From Aeriscardovia sp. (lineage in GTDB: Bacteria; Actinomycetota; Actinomycetes; Actinomycetales; Bifidobacteriaceae): 64,000 nucleotides of DNA. The notes under the pieces are model-generated. The model searched no databases and was not told the origin of the DNA. It saw nothing but the letters and a program-made list of their open reading frames with translations. Location of the stretch: assembly GCA_017538895.1 (NCBI GenBank), contig JAFYHY010000029.1, positions 1 through 64,000 of the forward strand, written 5' to 3'. A program made the position numbers and the translations under genes. Shown here in pieces: positions 55,778 through 64,000 of this stretch (its first letter is position 1; the number at the start of each line of letters is the position of its first letter).

Positions 55778-57532
55778 TTAGAATAAACCGAATGGGTCAA
55801 GCAGGCCATAACTATTACGATTCTCATCATTATTAGAATTTGAGTTACCGTTTAGGTTTCCGTTTGTTGAACCGGAGTCTGAATTATTGCTGTTTCCTTG
55901 ATTGGTTTTCAGTGTTCCTGATAGTTGTTCTACTTTATTCAGGGTGCAGGTTAAATCAAGAATCTTGCCATCGCGGATGATGGTAATTTTAACTGTTTCT
56001 CCAACAGATGCTGCGCGAACATAACCCAGCAATGAGTACATGCTGCTGACAGTATTTCCATTGAATCCGATAATCACATCTCCTGCTCGTAGACCTGCTC
56101 GTGATCCTGGAGTATTTGAGAGGACAGAGACAACCTTGGCACCTGTTCGTGTGATATCACCTGCTTGTGCGGTACCGGTTGTAATGGTGATGCCTAGTTC
56201 AGCATGTGTTGCTTTGCCGTTGGTTAAGATCTCATTCGTGATTTTCTTGACTAAGTTTGATGGGATAGCGAAACCAATACCGATAGATCCTGATTGTGAT
56301 CCACTTTCTTCGGAGCTGCTTGAGGTTAATGTTGCGATGGATGAGTTAATTCCGATAACTTGTCCTGCAGCATCAAAGGTTGGGCCACCAGAATTACCTG
56401 GATTGATAGCAGAAGAAATTTGAACGGCATTTGTTACGATGTTACTGTCAGTTTCATCAGAAACTTCAACTGGACGGTTGAGAGCAGAAATAATACCTGT
56501 GGTGGCAGTGTTCTCGTAGCCTAATGGATTACCAATTGACATGACACGTTGGCCAACTGCAAGATCATTTGAGTTAGCGAATGTAACAGGCTGTAAATCA
56601 CTTGGAGCATTGATAAGATGAATGACTGCAAGATCTGTAGTTGGGTCAGTGCCAACAACTTTTGCAGCATACATATTGCCATTTAATAAGGTAACTTCGA
56701 TAGATTCTGCATCTTCAATAACGTGATCGTTAGTGACGATATCACCGTTCTTATTTAAGATTGCGCCTGATCCTTTTGCGATACCGTTACTGAGCTTGAC
56801 AGTAATGGATACGACTGAAGAAGCGACTTTCTTATTAATCGCTGTCCAGTCAGGAGCTTCTCCTCCAGTGACTGTTACTGTTCCAGATGATCCTGTTGCT
56901 GAAGCTAATGATGATGTTGATGCTTTTTCTGGAAGAACAACGAGTCCTCTATTAATGCAAATCCATCCCAATCCAAGAACAATAACTGCAGTAATCATGG
57001 CAGATACGATTGAAATGAGCCAAGGGTTCACTGCAGCTGATTTCTTCTTTTCTGGGGAATGATAGGGATTGTTGTTCACTGGCATAACTGGTGGATGTGG
57101 AGAGCCTGTTGACGACCCGCTGCTCACATTATTTTGCGAATTTAATCCAGATTGTGGTGCTTGATTATGCATAAATGGATTTGCTTTATGAACATTAAAT
57201 TGATTGGAAGCACCGTTATTATATGGGTTAAACCAATTATTTGGTACAGAGGAAGATGATTGTTCTGGCGATCCAAAAGGATACGCAGATTGAGGTAATG
57301 GTTGTGTCTCATCTTGATTTAGAGTTGCACCGTATGCATGAGGAACCTGTGAATATACTTGTGTTTGCTCATCTACAGGTATATGCTTCTCAATCTTTTC
57401 AGTATGTGTGCTATCTGGCGTACTATCAGATGATTTAACAGAATCTAATGGTGAAGTATCCGCAGCAGCACTCAGTTGCACATCTTGCTTGTTGTTAGAG
57501 TCAATCGGCTTATCGTCGTCTAGCTGAGCCAT
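55778..57532 (-). CDS. htrA: HtrA/DegP-type membrane serine protease
   Basis: A 584-residue protein: long Ser/Asn/Pro-rich cytoplasmic N-terminus (about 1-165), TM at about 172-195, trypsin-like domain with His (TNDHVIED, near 268), Asp (TTDLAVIHL, near 300) and Ser (NPGNSGGPTF, near 380), one PDZ domain (about 455-545) and a Gly/Asn/Ser-rich tail. It handles misfolded exported proteins. The start at 57532 is assumed; GGCAGGAGG lies just upstream. Single gene with its own terminator. Confidence 0.94.
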   Translation of the reverse strand: MAQLDDDKPIDSNNKQDVQLSAAADTSPLDSVKSSDSTPDSTHTEKIEKHIPVDEQTQVYSQVPHAYGATLNQDETQPLPQSAYPFGSPEQSSSSVPNNWFNPYNNGASNQFNVHKANPFMHNQAPQSGLNSQNNVSSGSSTGSPHPPVMPVNNNPYHSPEKKKSAAVNPWLISIVSAMITAVIVLGLGWICINRGLVVLPEKASTSSLASATGSSGTVTVTGGEAPDWTAINKKVASSVVSITVKLSNGIAKGSGAILNKNGDIVTNDHVIEDAESIEVTLLNGNMYAAKVVGTDPTTDLAVIHLINAPSDLQPVTFANSNDLAVGQRVMSIGNPLGYENTATTGIISALNRPVEVSDETDSNIVTNAVQISSAINPGNSGGPTFDAAGQVIGINSSIATLTSSSSEESGSQSGSIGIGFAIPSNLVKKITNEILTNGKATHAELGITITTGTAQAGDITRTGAKVVSVLSNTPGSRAGLRAGDVIIGFNGNTVSSMYSLLGYVRAASVGETVKITIIRDGKILDLTCTLNKVEQLSGTLKTNQGNSNNSDSGSTNGNLNGNSNSNNDENRNSYGLLDPFGLF

Positions 57533-57733
57533 CCTCCTGCCCTTCTTTGTCTGAAAGTCTCTTTTCTTTTACTCTACTAAGTTGAGCCTACCGCAAAGTA
57601 CTCATTAAAGAAAAATATCTTATTTTATTCTCCTTCTAGTTAAGCTTTTATTCCTTGCCAAATACTGAAAGCTTTATGAGAGAATAAAGGCTTTTTTACA
57701 TGAAATAAAGGAGCACACAGTACAGTAGGGATT

Positions 57734-59044
57734 ATGGCTTTAGACAATGAAGAATGCACAAATCAAACCTGTCATACGGATCATGTTCCGCTTGGTCGCA
57801 ACGCGTTTGGTTTTGAAATTATAACAGAATTACCAAATTCACCTCATGGTCTTGGAATTGGCGGACGACGCCATGGGCGTACTGGTATTATTCATACTCC
57901 ACATGGTGATATTCATACGCCAGCGTTCGTTCCTGTAGCGACGCAGGCAGCCATGAAAGGTGTCTTACCTGAACAAATTAAATCATTAGGTGCTCAATGC
58001 ATGCTTTCTAATGCATTCCACCTTTTTGAACGTCCAGGAGAAGATCTAATTGATCAATTTGGCGGTCTTGGAAAATTCATGAACTGGGATGGTCCAACCT
58101 ATACAGACTCTGGTGGATTCCAGGTTTTGTCTCTTGGTGCTGGATTTAAGAAAACTCTCGCAATGGACGTCACTGGATTAAAATCTGATGATGTTATTGC
58201 TGAGGGAAAAACACGTCATGCTTTCGTTGATGAAGATGGCGTGACTTTTAAATCCCCTCTCAATGGTTCTCTTCACCGTTTTTCTGCAGAAATTTCTATG
58301 GGCATTCAACATAAAATTGGTGCTGATATTATGTTCGCTTTCGACGAGTTAACAACATTAATGAATACTCGCCGTTACCAGGAAAATTCTGTAGAACGTA
58401 CATTCCGTTGGGCAAAACGTTGTGTTATTGAGCATCAACGCCTTACAGAAGAACGATCGGATAGACCATATCAAGCATTATTCGGTGTCGTACAAGGCGC
58501 TAATTATGAAGATCTCCGACGTCATGCGGCTTCTGAAATTGCAAGTCTTGACTTCGATGGTTTTGGTCTTGGTGGTGCTTTTGAGAAACGCATCATGGGA
58601 GAAATCTGCGCATGGATTTGCGATAGTCTTCCAGATAATAAGCCACGTCACGTTCTTGGTATTGCAGCCGTTGATGATATCTTCGCTGGAGTTGAAAACG
58701 GTGGCGATACCTTTGACTGTGTTGCGCCAGCACGTACAGGTCGCAATGGAGCTATCTACACTCGTCATGGGCGATACAATGTCATGCGTGCAGCATATCG
58801 AGAAGATTTTGGACCACTCGAAGAAGGATGCAACTGCTATACATGCACACATTATTCCCGTGCCTATGTTCATCATTTACTAAAATGTCATGAAATGAAT
58901 GGATCTACCCTAGCAACCATTCATAATGAATGCTTCTTCGTAAAGCTTCTTGATGATATTCGTGCTTCCATCGATGGACATTATTTCGATGAGTTCCGTG
59001 ATCAAACATTGCATGACTATTACATCAATGGGTCACGTGGATGA
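57734..59044 (+). CDS. tgt: tRNA-guanine transglycosylase
   Basis: A 436-residue TIM-barrel enzyme exchanging guanine-34 for a 7-deazaguanine in tRNAs with GUN anticodons. Landmarks are PAFVPVATQAAMKGV, MLSNAFHL, YTDSGGFQVLS (active-site Asp), VQGANYEDLR, GLGGAFEKR, DTFDCVAPAR (nucleophile Asp) and a zinc site CNCYTC with a later His. The loop after GLGG reads AFEKR where E. coli Tgt has LAVGE. No queuosine synthesis genes are in this window, so salvage of queuine or preQ1 is plausible. GluQ at 31639 would act on the product. Confidence 0.93.
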   Translation: MALDNEECTNQTCHTDHVPLGRNAFGFEIITELPNSPHGLGIGGRRHGRTGIIHTPHGDIHTPAFVPVATQAAMKGVLPEQIKSLGAQCMLSNAFHLFERPGEDLIDQFGGLGKFMNWDGPTYTDSGGFQVLSLGAGFKKTLAMDVTGLKSDDVIAEGKTRHAFVDEDGVTFKSPLNGSLHRFSAEISMGIQHKIGADIMFAFDELTTLMNTRRYQENSVERTFRWAKRCVIEHQRLTEERSDRPYQALFGVVQGANYEDLRRHAASEIASLDFDGFGLGGAFEKRIMGEICAWICDSLPDNKPRHVLGIAAVDDIFAGVENGGDTFDCVAPARTGRNGAIYTRHGRYNVMRAAYREDFGPLEEGCNCYTCTHYSRAYVHHLLKCHEMNGSTLATIHNECFFVKLLDDIRASIDGHYFDEFRDQTLHDYYINGSRG

Positions 59045-59060
59045 GTTGAGCCTTATAAAT

Positions 59061-59103
59061 AAAATTGGGGACATTGCAAGAGCAATATCCCCAATTATTT
59101 TTC
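59061..59103 (+). terminator. Rho-independent terminator after tgt
   Basis: Stem of about 15 bp (59063-59077 with 59082-59096, one mismatch, GGGG/CCCC core) followed by TATTTTTC. Confidence 0.82.
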
Positions 59104-59109
59104 TAAAAA

Positions 59110-59442
59110 TCATTCTGATTTCGGAGATTTAGATTTTGAAGCTAGCATAATCTTACGCATAGCATCTCCTGCTGATACGGAAGGCGTAGCTTTTATATCT
59201 TGGTTACTCGAGTTAGCCTCTTTTGCCTTTGCTGCTACTTCGGCAGCCCACTGCGCATACTCATCCATTTCACGGTCATGCTGAAACTTTTGATCAATCT
59301 CACGGAATGGATCTGATGCCTGATCTGTAGTCGGATCTTGAGAAAGTTCCTTCTGCAGTTCATCATAATCAGTATCGGTAGTGAGGTATTTGAGCTTGCG
59401 AGCGATACGTGTCTGCTTCGCCTTCTGACGTCCGCGGCCCAT
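59110..59442 (-). CDS. DUF3073-family protein
   Basis: A 110-residue, highly charged protein starting MGRGRQKAKQTRIARKLKYL, the signature of the actinobacterial DUF3073 family, followed by TDYDELQKEL and a longer helical, acidic C-terminal part with WAAEVAAKAKE. Function is unknown; the basic head suggests nucleic acid binding. AAGGAGG lies 5 nt before the ATG at 59442, so the apparent upstream extension (MQPETDEG) is not used. The gene converges on tgt. Confidence 0.88.
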   Translation of the reverse strand: MGRGRQKAKQTRIARKLKYLTTDTDYDELQKELSQDPTTDQASDPFREIDQKFQHDREMDEYAQWAAEVAAKAKEANSSNQDIKATPSVSAGDAMRKIMLASKSKSPKSE

Positions 59443-59657
59443 TCGACCTCCTTCGTCAGTCTCTGGTTGCATTACAACTACACGTTCTTTTCCATCAAAA
59501 TGAGAATACCACGATTTTCATGTCTTCTTTGTCTTTTACGATAAGAGAAATACAAAAGCGGCAAATCCGCCATTTTTAAGTTTTTCACCGTGCGGACCCT
59601 TCTCGCCATTCTGTGTTTGCTCCGGGTCTTATCGGCTTATGTGAGAAGAGGAGATTC

Positions 59658-60767
59658 ATGGCATCAGAGGAGATCCAGAAAACATCTCAAAACTATACAG
59701 ACGCAGGCAATGAAATGAGTGCCAGCTTCCTTGCAGCAAAAGAACGTTCTGCGCAAACTTTAGCGAAATTACATGAAAATCCAGCAGTATTTCGCATGTT
59801 AACTGGCGATCGACCAACAGGACGATTACACCTCGGCCATTATTTCGGTTCTATCCTCGAACGTGTTGCTATGCAAAATCTTGGTGTTAATACCAATATT
59901 ATTATTGCTGACTATCAGGTTATTACCGATCGTGATACAACTGATCATATTCAAGACAATGTTTTCAATATGGTTCTTGATTATCTTGCTGCAGGCATTG
60001 ATCCACACAAGACAATGATCTTTACTCACTCAGCTGTGGCAGCAGAAAATCAATTAATGCTTCCTTTCTTATCTCTTATCACAGAAGCAGAATTACTGAG
60101 AAATCCAACTGTTAAATCTGAAATGGAAGCTTCTGGACATTCCTTAACTGGATTACTCTTAACCTACCCCGTTCATCAAGCATGCGATATTTTATTCTGC
60201 AAAGCTAACGTTGTTCCAATTGGTAAGGATAATCTTCCACACATTGAAATTACACGTACTATTGCTCGTCGTTTTAACGATCGGTATGCTAAGAAGCATC
60301 GCATCTTCCCTGAGCCATCTGCTATTTTGTCTGAAGCGCCTGAAATTCCAGGTCTTGATGGACGCAAAATGAGTAAGTCATATGGCAACTCGATTATGCT
60401 TAGTGCCACTGCTGAAGAGACAGCAAAATTAATTAAGAAATCGCCAACCGATTCTGAACGTTTCATTACTTTTGATCCTCTGAATCGTCCTCAAGTTTCT
60501 GCATTACTCACAACAGCTGGTTTAGTAACAAAACGCCTACCAGAAGAGATTGCACAAGAAATTGGTAATGCTGGTGCTGGAGCATTAAAGAAGTATGTGA
60601 TTGATTCGGTTAATGATTTCCTTGCTCCACTCCGTGAACGTCGTGCAGAACTGGCACAAGATATGGATTACATTAAGGATGTGCTTCACGACGGAAACCG
60701 TCGTGCAAATGAAATTGCAAATGAAACACTCAATCAAGTACGTGACGCCATGGGTATGAAGTACTGA
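59658..60767 (+). CDS. trpS: Tryptophanyl-tRNA synthetase
   Basis: A 369-residue class Ic synthetase charging tRNA-Trp: HIGH motif in PTGRLHLGHYFGS (about residue 55-67), KMSKS in GRKMSKSYGN and a helical C-terminus. AGAGGAGA lies 4-5 nt before the ATG at 59658; the frame's earlier start at 59613 is not supported. It has an N-terminal extension of about 35 residues before homology. I found no T-box leader. It is followed 29 bp later by rlmB. Confidence 0.96.
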   Translation: MASEEIQKTSQNYTDAGNEMSASFLAAKERSAQTLAKLHENPAVFRMLTGDRPTGRLHLGHYFGSILERVAMQNLGVNTNIIIADYQVITDRDTTDHIQDNVFNMVLDYLAAGIDPHKTMIFTHSAVAAENQLMLPFLSLITEAELLRNPTVKSEMEASGHSLTGLLLTYPVHQACDILFCKANVVPIGKDNLPHIEITRTIARRFNDRYAKKHRIFPEPSAILSEAPEIPGLDGRKMSKSYGNSIMLSATAEETAKLIKKSPTDSERFITFDPLNRPQVSALLTTAGLVTKRLPEEIAQEIGNAGAGALKKYVIDSVNDFLAPLRERRAELAQDMDYIKDVLHDGNRRANEIANETLNQVRDAMGMKY

Positions 60768-60796
60768 CTTCTGTGAAGAAATGAGAGAATAAAGAA

Positions 60797-61768
60797 ATGA
60801 CAAATTCAACTGAAAAACGTGTAATCGGCTCTGGCGGTCGTCATCGCAAATCCCTTCGTGGTCATGGTCCAACACCAAAAGCTGAAGATCGTGTTTATCA
60901 CAAAGCGCATAAAGCTAAAGTAGCGCATGACCGTCGTATGGCTGCAGATCCTCGTGCTGCAGCACGTCGCCGTGCTGATAAACATGTTGCAAAAAATGAT
61001 GAAATTATTATTGGCCGTAACCCAATCCTCGAAGCTCTTCGTGCTAACGTTCCTTCTACAGAGCTTTATATTGCTACACGCCTAGAACAGGATGATCGTA
61101 CACGTGAAATTATTCGTCGTGCTGGTCAGACTGGTTTAAGTATTCTTGAAGCAGATCGTTTAGAACTAGATCGTATTGCTCGTTCTCATAATCATCAAGG
61201 TGTTGTACTAAAAACAAAACCTTATCAGTATGCTGATTTAGAAGAAGTCATCGATCGCGCAGAGAATGAGGCAAAAGCTCGTCGCGCAGCTCCACTATTT
61301 GTTGCTCTTGATGGTGTTACCGATGCTCAAAATCTTGGTGCAGTGATTCGTTCAGCAGCTGCTTTCAATGCTGATGGCATTATCCTCCCAGAGCGTCGTG
61401 CTGCCTCAGTAACAGCTGGCGCATGGAAGGTATCTGCAGGTGCTGCAGCTCATATGCCAGTTATCCGTGTTACCAACCTTAACCGTACAATCGATGACAT
61501 GCATCATCGTGGATATTATGTTATCGGTCTTGACGGTGACGGCACCAATGTTGTCGGTAAAACTGGTTTTGAAACCGACCCATTAATTATTGTTTTGGGC
61601 AGTGAAGGTAGCGGCATTAATCGCCTTACTCGCGAGAAATGCGATGTAATTGCAGGAATTCCAATTTCTCAACGTGTGGAATCCTTAAACGCTTCTGTTG
61701 CAGCTGGAATTGCAGTTTATGCAACAAGCCGTACACGTTCAGAAGCACGGACAGCAGCTCTCAACTAA
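60797..61768 (+). CDS. rlmB: 23S rRNA 2'-O-methyltransferase RlmB/TrmH family
   Basis: A 323-residue SPOUT enzyme: basic N-terminal extension (about 1-75, RGHGPTPKAEDR), substrate-binding domain (NPILEALRANVPSTELYI, HNHQGVVL) and the knotted domain with DGVTDAQNLGAVIRSAAAF, VLGSEGSGINRL and SQRVESLNASVAAGIAVYA. It methylates a guanosine ribose in 23S rRNA (G2251 in E. coli) using S-adenosylmethionine. The ribosome site is weak. Probably cotranscribed with trpS. Confidence 0.92.
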   Translation: MTNSTEKRVIGSGGRHRKSLRGHGPTPKAEDRVYHKAHKAKVAHDRRMAADPRAAARRRADKHVAKNDEIIIGRNPILEALRANVPSTELYIATRLEQDDRTREIIRRAGQTGLSILEADRLELDRIARSHNHQGVVLKTKPYQYADLEEVIDRAENEAKARRAAPLFVALDGVTDAQNLGAVIRSAAAFNADGIILPERRAASVTAGAWKVSAGAAAHMPVIRVTNLNRTIDDMHHRGYYVIGLDGDGTNVVGKTGFETDPLIIVLGSEGSGINRLTREKCDVIAGIPISQRVESLNASVAAGIAVYATSRTRSEARTAALN

Positions 61769-61775
61769 ACCTTTT

Positions 61776-61832
61776 AAAAATAAAGTTGTGGGGTATCTCT
61801 ATTACACAGAGATACCCCACAACTTTATTTTT
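61776..61832. terminator. 25-bp perfect bidirectional hairpin
   Basis: Arms 61776-61800 and 61808-61832, 7-nt loop, A-run and T-run at the two ends. It separates convergent rlmB and the ABC ATPase, and its last bases are within the ATPase stop codon. Confidence 0.92.
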
Positions 61833-62931
61833 ATTCCAGTCTTGAACCAGTCTGTTGAGAGAAGAAATGCAATTTTTGCATATCAATATCAACAAAAATA
61901 TTTTCTCCAATATGCTGTAATTGAGTTGGAGAAACACGAATCATCATTGCATTCATTGCAGAAGAATCATTTGACTGATACGTTCCATGAATATACCCAT
62001 CCGCACCAAGATTTTCTATAGATATTACTGTCATGCATATTGTTTCTTTGGTTTTTTCTGAAGCAATATGCATGTGTTCTGGACGGATGCCAAGAATCAC
62101 ATGTGTTTGTTTCTGCATAATAAGGTGTCGATATACCGTGTTTGGAAGCATGATTCTTCCGCCACCGATATAAGCTTCATGATCGTGGATGGATGCTTCC
62201 AATAAATTCATTGATGGTGATCCAATAAAGCTTGCTACAAATGAATTAAGCGGATGATTATATAAATCCATTGGCGTTCCGCATTGTTGTAAAACACCAT
62301 CTTTCATTACAGCGATTCTGTCTCCCATAGTTAATGCTTCTATTTGATCATGAGTCACATATAACGTTGTTGCGTGTAATTGATGCTGGAGCTGTGCTAT
62401 CTCAGTTCTCATTTGAACTCGTAGCTTGGCATCAAGATTGGATAGCGGTTCATCCATAAGGAAAACTTTAGGATCACGAACAATTGCTCTTCCCATCGCG
62501 ACACGTTGGCATTGACCGCCAGATAATGCAAAAGGTTTTCTCTCTAATAGATCAACTAGACCAAGGATTTTTGCTGCTTCGTTCACTTTTTTACGAATCT
62601 GGTCAGCTGGCATTTTTGCTATTTTGAGAGCAAATCCCATATTTTCTGCAACAGTTAAATATGGGTAGAGAGCATAATTCTGGAAAACCATCGCTACATC
62701 ACGATTTTTAGGAGGCATTGATGTCACATCACAGTTATCAATATAAATATGCCCTTTATTAACGGTTTCTAGTCCAGCTAACATACGTAGTGTTGTTGAT
62801 TTCCCACAACCTGAAGGACCAACAAGCACCATAAATTCACCATCATGAATATCTAATGTTAAATCATTCACAGATGGTTGAGGATTACCAGGATAACAGC
62901 GTGTTACATGATCATATCGTACTGTTGCCAT
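61831..62931 (-). CDS. ABC sugar-importer ATPase, UgpC/MsmK type
   Basis: A 366-residue ATPase: Walker A GPSGCGKST, Q-loop VFQNYALYP, signature LSGGQCQRVAMGRAI (key residues LSGGQ-QR), Walker B VFLMDEPLSNLDAK, His switch THDQ, and a C-terminal TOBE/regulatory region (from about 240). Such ATPases energise carbohydrate importers; no permease or binding-protein gene is adjacent, so it is probably a shared MsmK-like ATPase serving several importers. No clear ribosome site beyond AAAGGA before the ATG at 62931. Confidence 0.92.
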   Translation of the reverse strand: MATVRYDHVTRCYPGNPQPSVNDLTLDIHDGEFMVLVGPSGCGKSTTLRMLAGLETVNKGHIYIDNCDVTSMPPKNRDVAMVFQNYALYPYLTVAENMGFALKIAKMPADQIRKKVNEAAKILGLVDLLERKPFALSGGQCQRVAMGRAIVRDPKVFLMDEPLSNLDAKLRVQMRTEIAQLQHQLHATTLYVTHDQIEALTMGDRIAVMKDGVLQQCGTPMDLYNHPLNSFVASFIGSPSMNLLEASIHDHEAYIGGGRIMLPNTVYRHLIMQKQTHVILGIRPEHMHIASEKTKETICMTVISIENLGADGYIHGTYQSNDSSAMNAMMIRVSPTQLQHIGENIFVDIDMQKLHFFSQQTGSRLE

Positions 62932-63036
62932 TCCATATCCTTTCTAGGATTGTAATTGTCCTACGTGTTTGTGGAACTGGTTGAATAATCCTTACTTCGC
63001 CACACATAAGTTATGTGATATATACATAATAGAGAT

Positions 63037-64000
63037 ATGACTAGTTCCTTTTCCCCACTTCATTTAACTTCTGGAGAAACAATCCATGGTTATCTGCTTC
63101 TCCACCGTCTTGGTAAAGGAGCTATGGGAACAGTATGGAAGGTCATAGATCAATATGGCAATCAGTTTGCCATGAAAATCTTATTGAAAGATAATAGTGA
63201 GCAACAGTTTATTGCAGAATCACGTGCTACTGCACATGAGCGTTTTCAACGTGAAGCTCTTGCGTTAAGTAAAATACGACATCCTGGTGTTGCAGGCATT
63301 GTTGATATGGAATTAGATGATAATCCTGCTTTTATTGTTACTGAACTGATTAATGGTGAAAATCTGAATGATGATGTGATACATAATGGAGCGTATTCAG
63401 GAGAATATTTAACTATCCTAGCGGATCGTTTGGCATCTGCGATTGATGCTGTGCATCAGGCAGGCATTATTCATCGTGACATCAAGCCAACGAATATAAT
63501 GGTATCGTCACGTGGACCAGTTCTTGTTGATTTTGGTATTGCTATGGGCAATGGTGAACGCCATGTCACACGAACTGGATTAGTTATGGGCACACCAGGA
63601 TTTATCGCTCCAGAGATTGTGTCGAATGAAGTGGATGCGAATTCTCTCACTGATTGGTGGTCGTTTGCTTCTGTCCTTGCGTTTGCTGCAACAGGGCGTT
63701 CTGTTTTTGGAACGCATCCTATGCTTACAATCTTAGAACGAGAGATATCAGGAAATGCTGATTTACGTGGCTTATCTCCAACGCTTGCAACAGCATTCCG
63801 ACTGGCATTAGATCCTGATCGATCAAAACGCATGTCTACTCCGCAATTGCTCAAAATAATACATTCTGCATCTCGTGCAGCACAATATCAGGAGGTTACA
63901 ACGACGTTCCCTTTTGAGTTAAATGATGATATCCATACCCCTACTATGCCTCATAGCCCATCAAACCCACGTTTGCAATGGAGCACTCAGCAACCGGAAC
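63037..64000 (+). CDS. Ser/Thr protein kinase, N-terminal part only
   Basis: The frame is open from ATG 63037 to the window end (321 codons). It is a Hanks-type kinase: Gly loop LGKGAMGTVW, AMKIL lysine, HRDIKPTNIM catalytic loop, VDFGIAM and GTPGFIAPE. The region after about residue 280 is a polar linker, so a TM and external domain may follow. No ribosome site is visible; CATAAT at 63025-63030 could be a -10 for a leaderless mRNA. It is the third kinase in the window, outside the pkn cluster. Confidence 0.9.
   Translation, partial: MTSSFSPLHLTSGETIHGYLLLHRLGKGAMGTVWKVIDQYGNQFAMKILLKDNSEQQFIAESRATAHERFQREALALSKIRHPGVAGIVDMELDDNPAFIVTELINGENLNDDVIHNGAYSGEYLTILADRLASAIDAVHQAGIIHRDIKPTNIMVSSRGPVLVDFGIAMGNGERHVTRTGLVMGTPGFIAPEIVSNEVDANSLTDWWSFASVLAFAATGRSVFGTHPMLTILEREISGNADLRGLSPTLATAFRLALDPDRSKRMSTPQLLKIIHSASRAAQYQEVTTTFPFELNDDIHTPTMPHSPSNPRLQWSTQQPE

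Noticed and set aside
57586-57612. HAIR-like site upstream of htrA (GTTGAGC then ACTCATT)
   Set aside because: The half-sites are 12 nt apart instead of 7 and the right half is poor, so HspR control of htrA is not supported.
59473-59657. T-box or other tRNA-sensing leader before trpS
   Set aside because: No T-box sequence or Trp specifier stem was recognisable and the leader is short.

Overview
The window is an AT-rich actinobacterial chromosome segment, most probably from the family Bifidobacteriaceae (a low-GC Bifidobacterium, Gardnerella or Scardovia-type lineage). The evidence is the fhaA-fhaB-pstP-rodA-pbpA-pknA-pknB cluster, CrgA, a class E sortase, a DUF3073 protein, a dnaK-grpE-dnaJ-hspR operon with HAIR operators, and a perfect parS site. 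The parS site and the division/kinase cluster suggest the region lies fairly near the replication origin. Genus and species cannot be settled from sequence reading alone.

Layout. 1-370: 5' end of a secreted protein. 0.87-8.9 kb: five tandem paralogous MFS permeases on the minus strand, two of them almost identical over long blocks. 9.3-12.0 kb: an OPA-type organophosphate permease and an aldo/keto reductase. 12.2-17.2 kb: two YhgE/Pip-type large membrane proteins, followed by tadA, upp and a Nudix hydrolase. 19.2-26.8 kb: the heat-shock block (dnaK-grpE-dnaJ-hspR and clpB) with HspR operators upstream of dnaK and clpB and a frameshifted gene between them. 26.9-29.9 kb: a copYAZ copper operon divergent from clpB. 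30-34 kb: minus-strand operon lplA-gluQ-yggS-FAH hydrolase. 34.1 kb: MATE exporter.

35.7-45.0 kb holds the phospho-signalling and cell-wall operon: two FHA proteins, a PP2C phosphatase, a SEDS protein, a PBP-like protein whose three catalytic motifs all look lost, and two Ser/Thr kinases, one with four PASTA domains. 45.4-53.4 kb: a sugar permease, a class E sortase, CrgA, a rhomboid protease, two uncharacterised membrane proteins (one with a zinc-ribbon head and a long disordered stretch) and a FemAB-type cell-wall enzyme. 53.4-54.3 kb: an HD-domain gene with three in-frame stops, tRNA-Gly(CCC) and parS. 54.3-64 kb: FprA-like reductase, HtrA protease, Tgt, DUF3073, TrpS, RlmB, an MsmK/UgpC-type ATPase and the start of another Ser/Thr kinase.

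Most convergent gene junctions carry long, nearly perfect hairpins (15-25 bp stems). The most interesting points are the PbpA without catalytic residues, the 48-bp copper-operator palindrome packed beside the clpB HAIR site, the lipoate ligase with its accessory-like domain apparently at the N-terminus, the MFS array with signs of gene conversion, and the parS palindrome beside a nonsense-only pseudogene. No CRISPR array, insertion sequence or prophage was seen.
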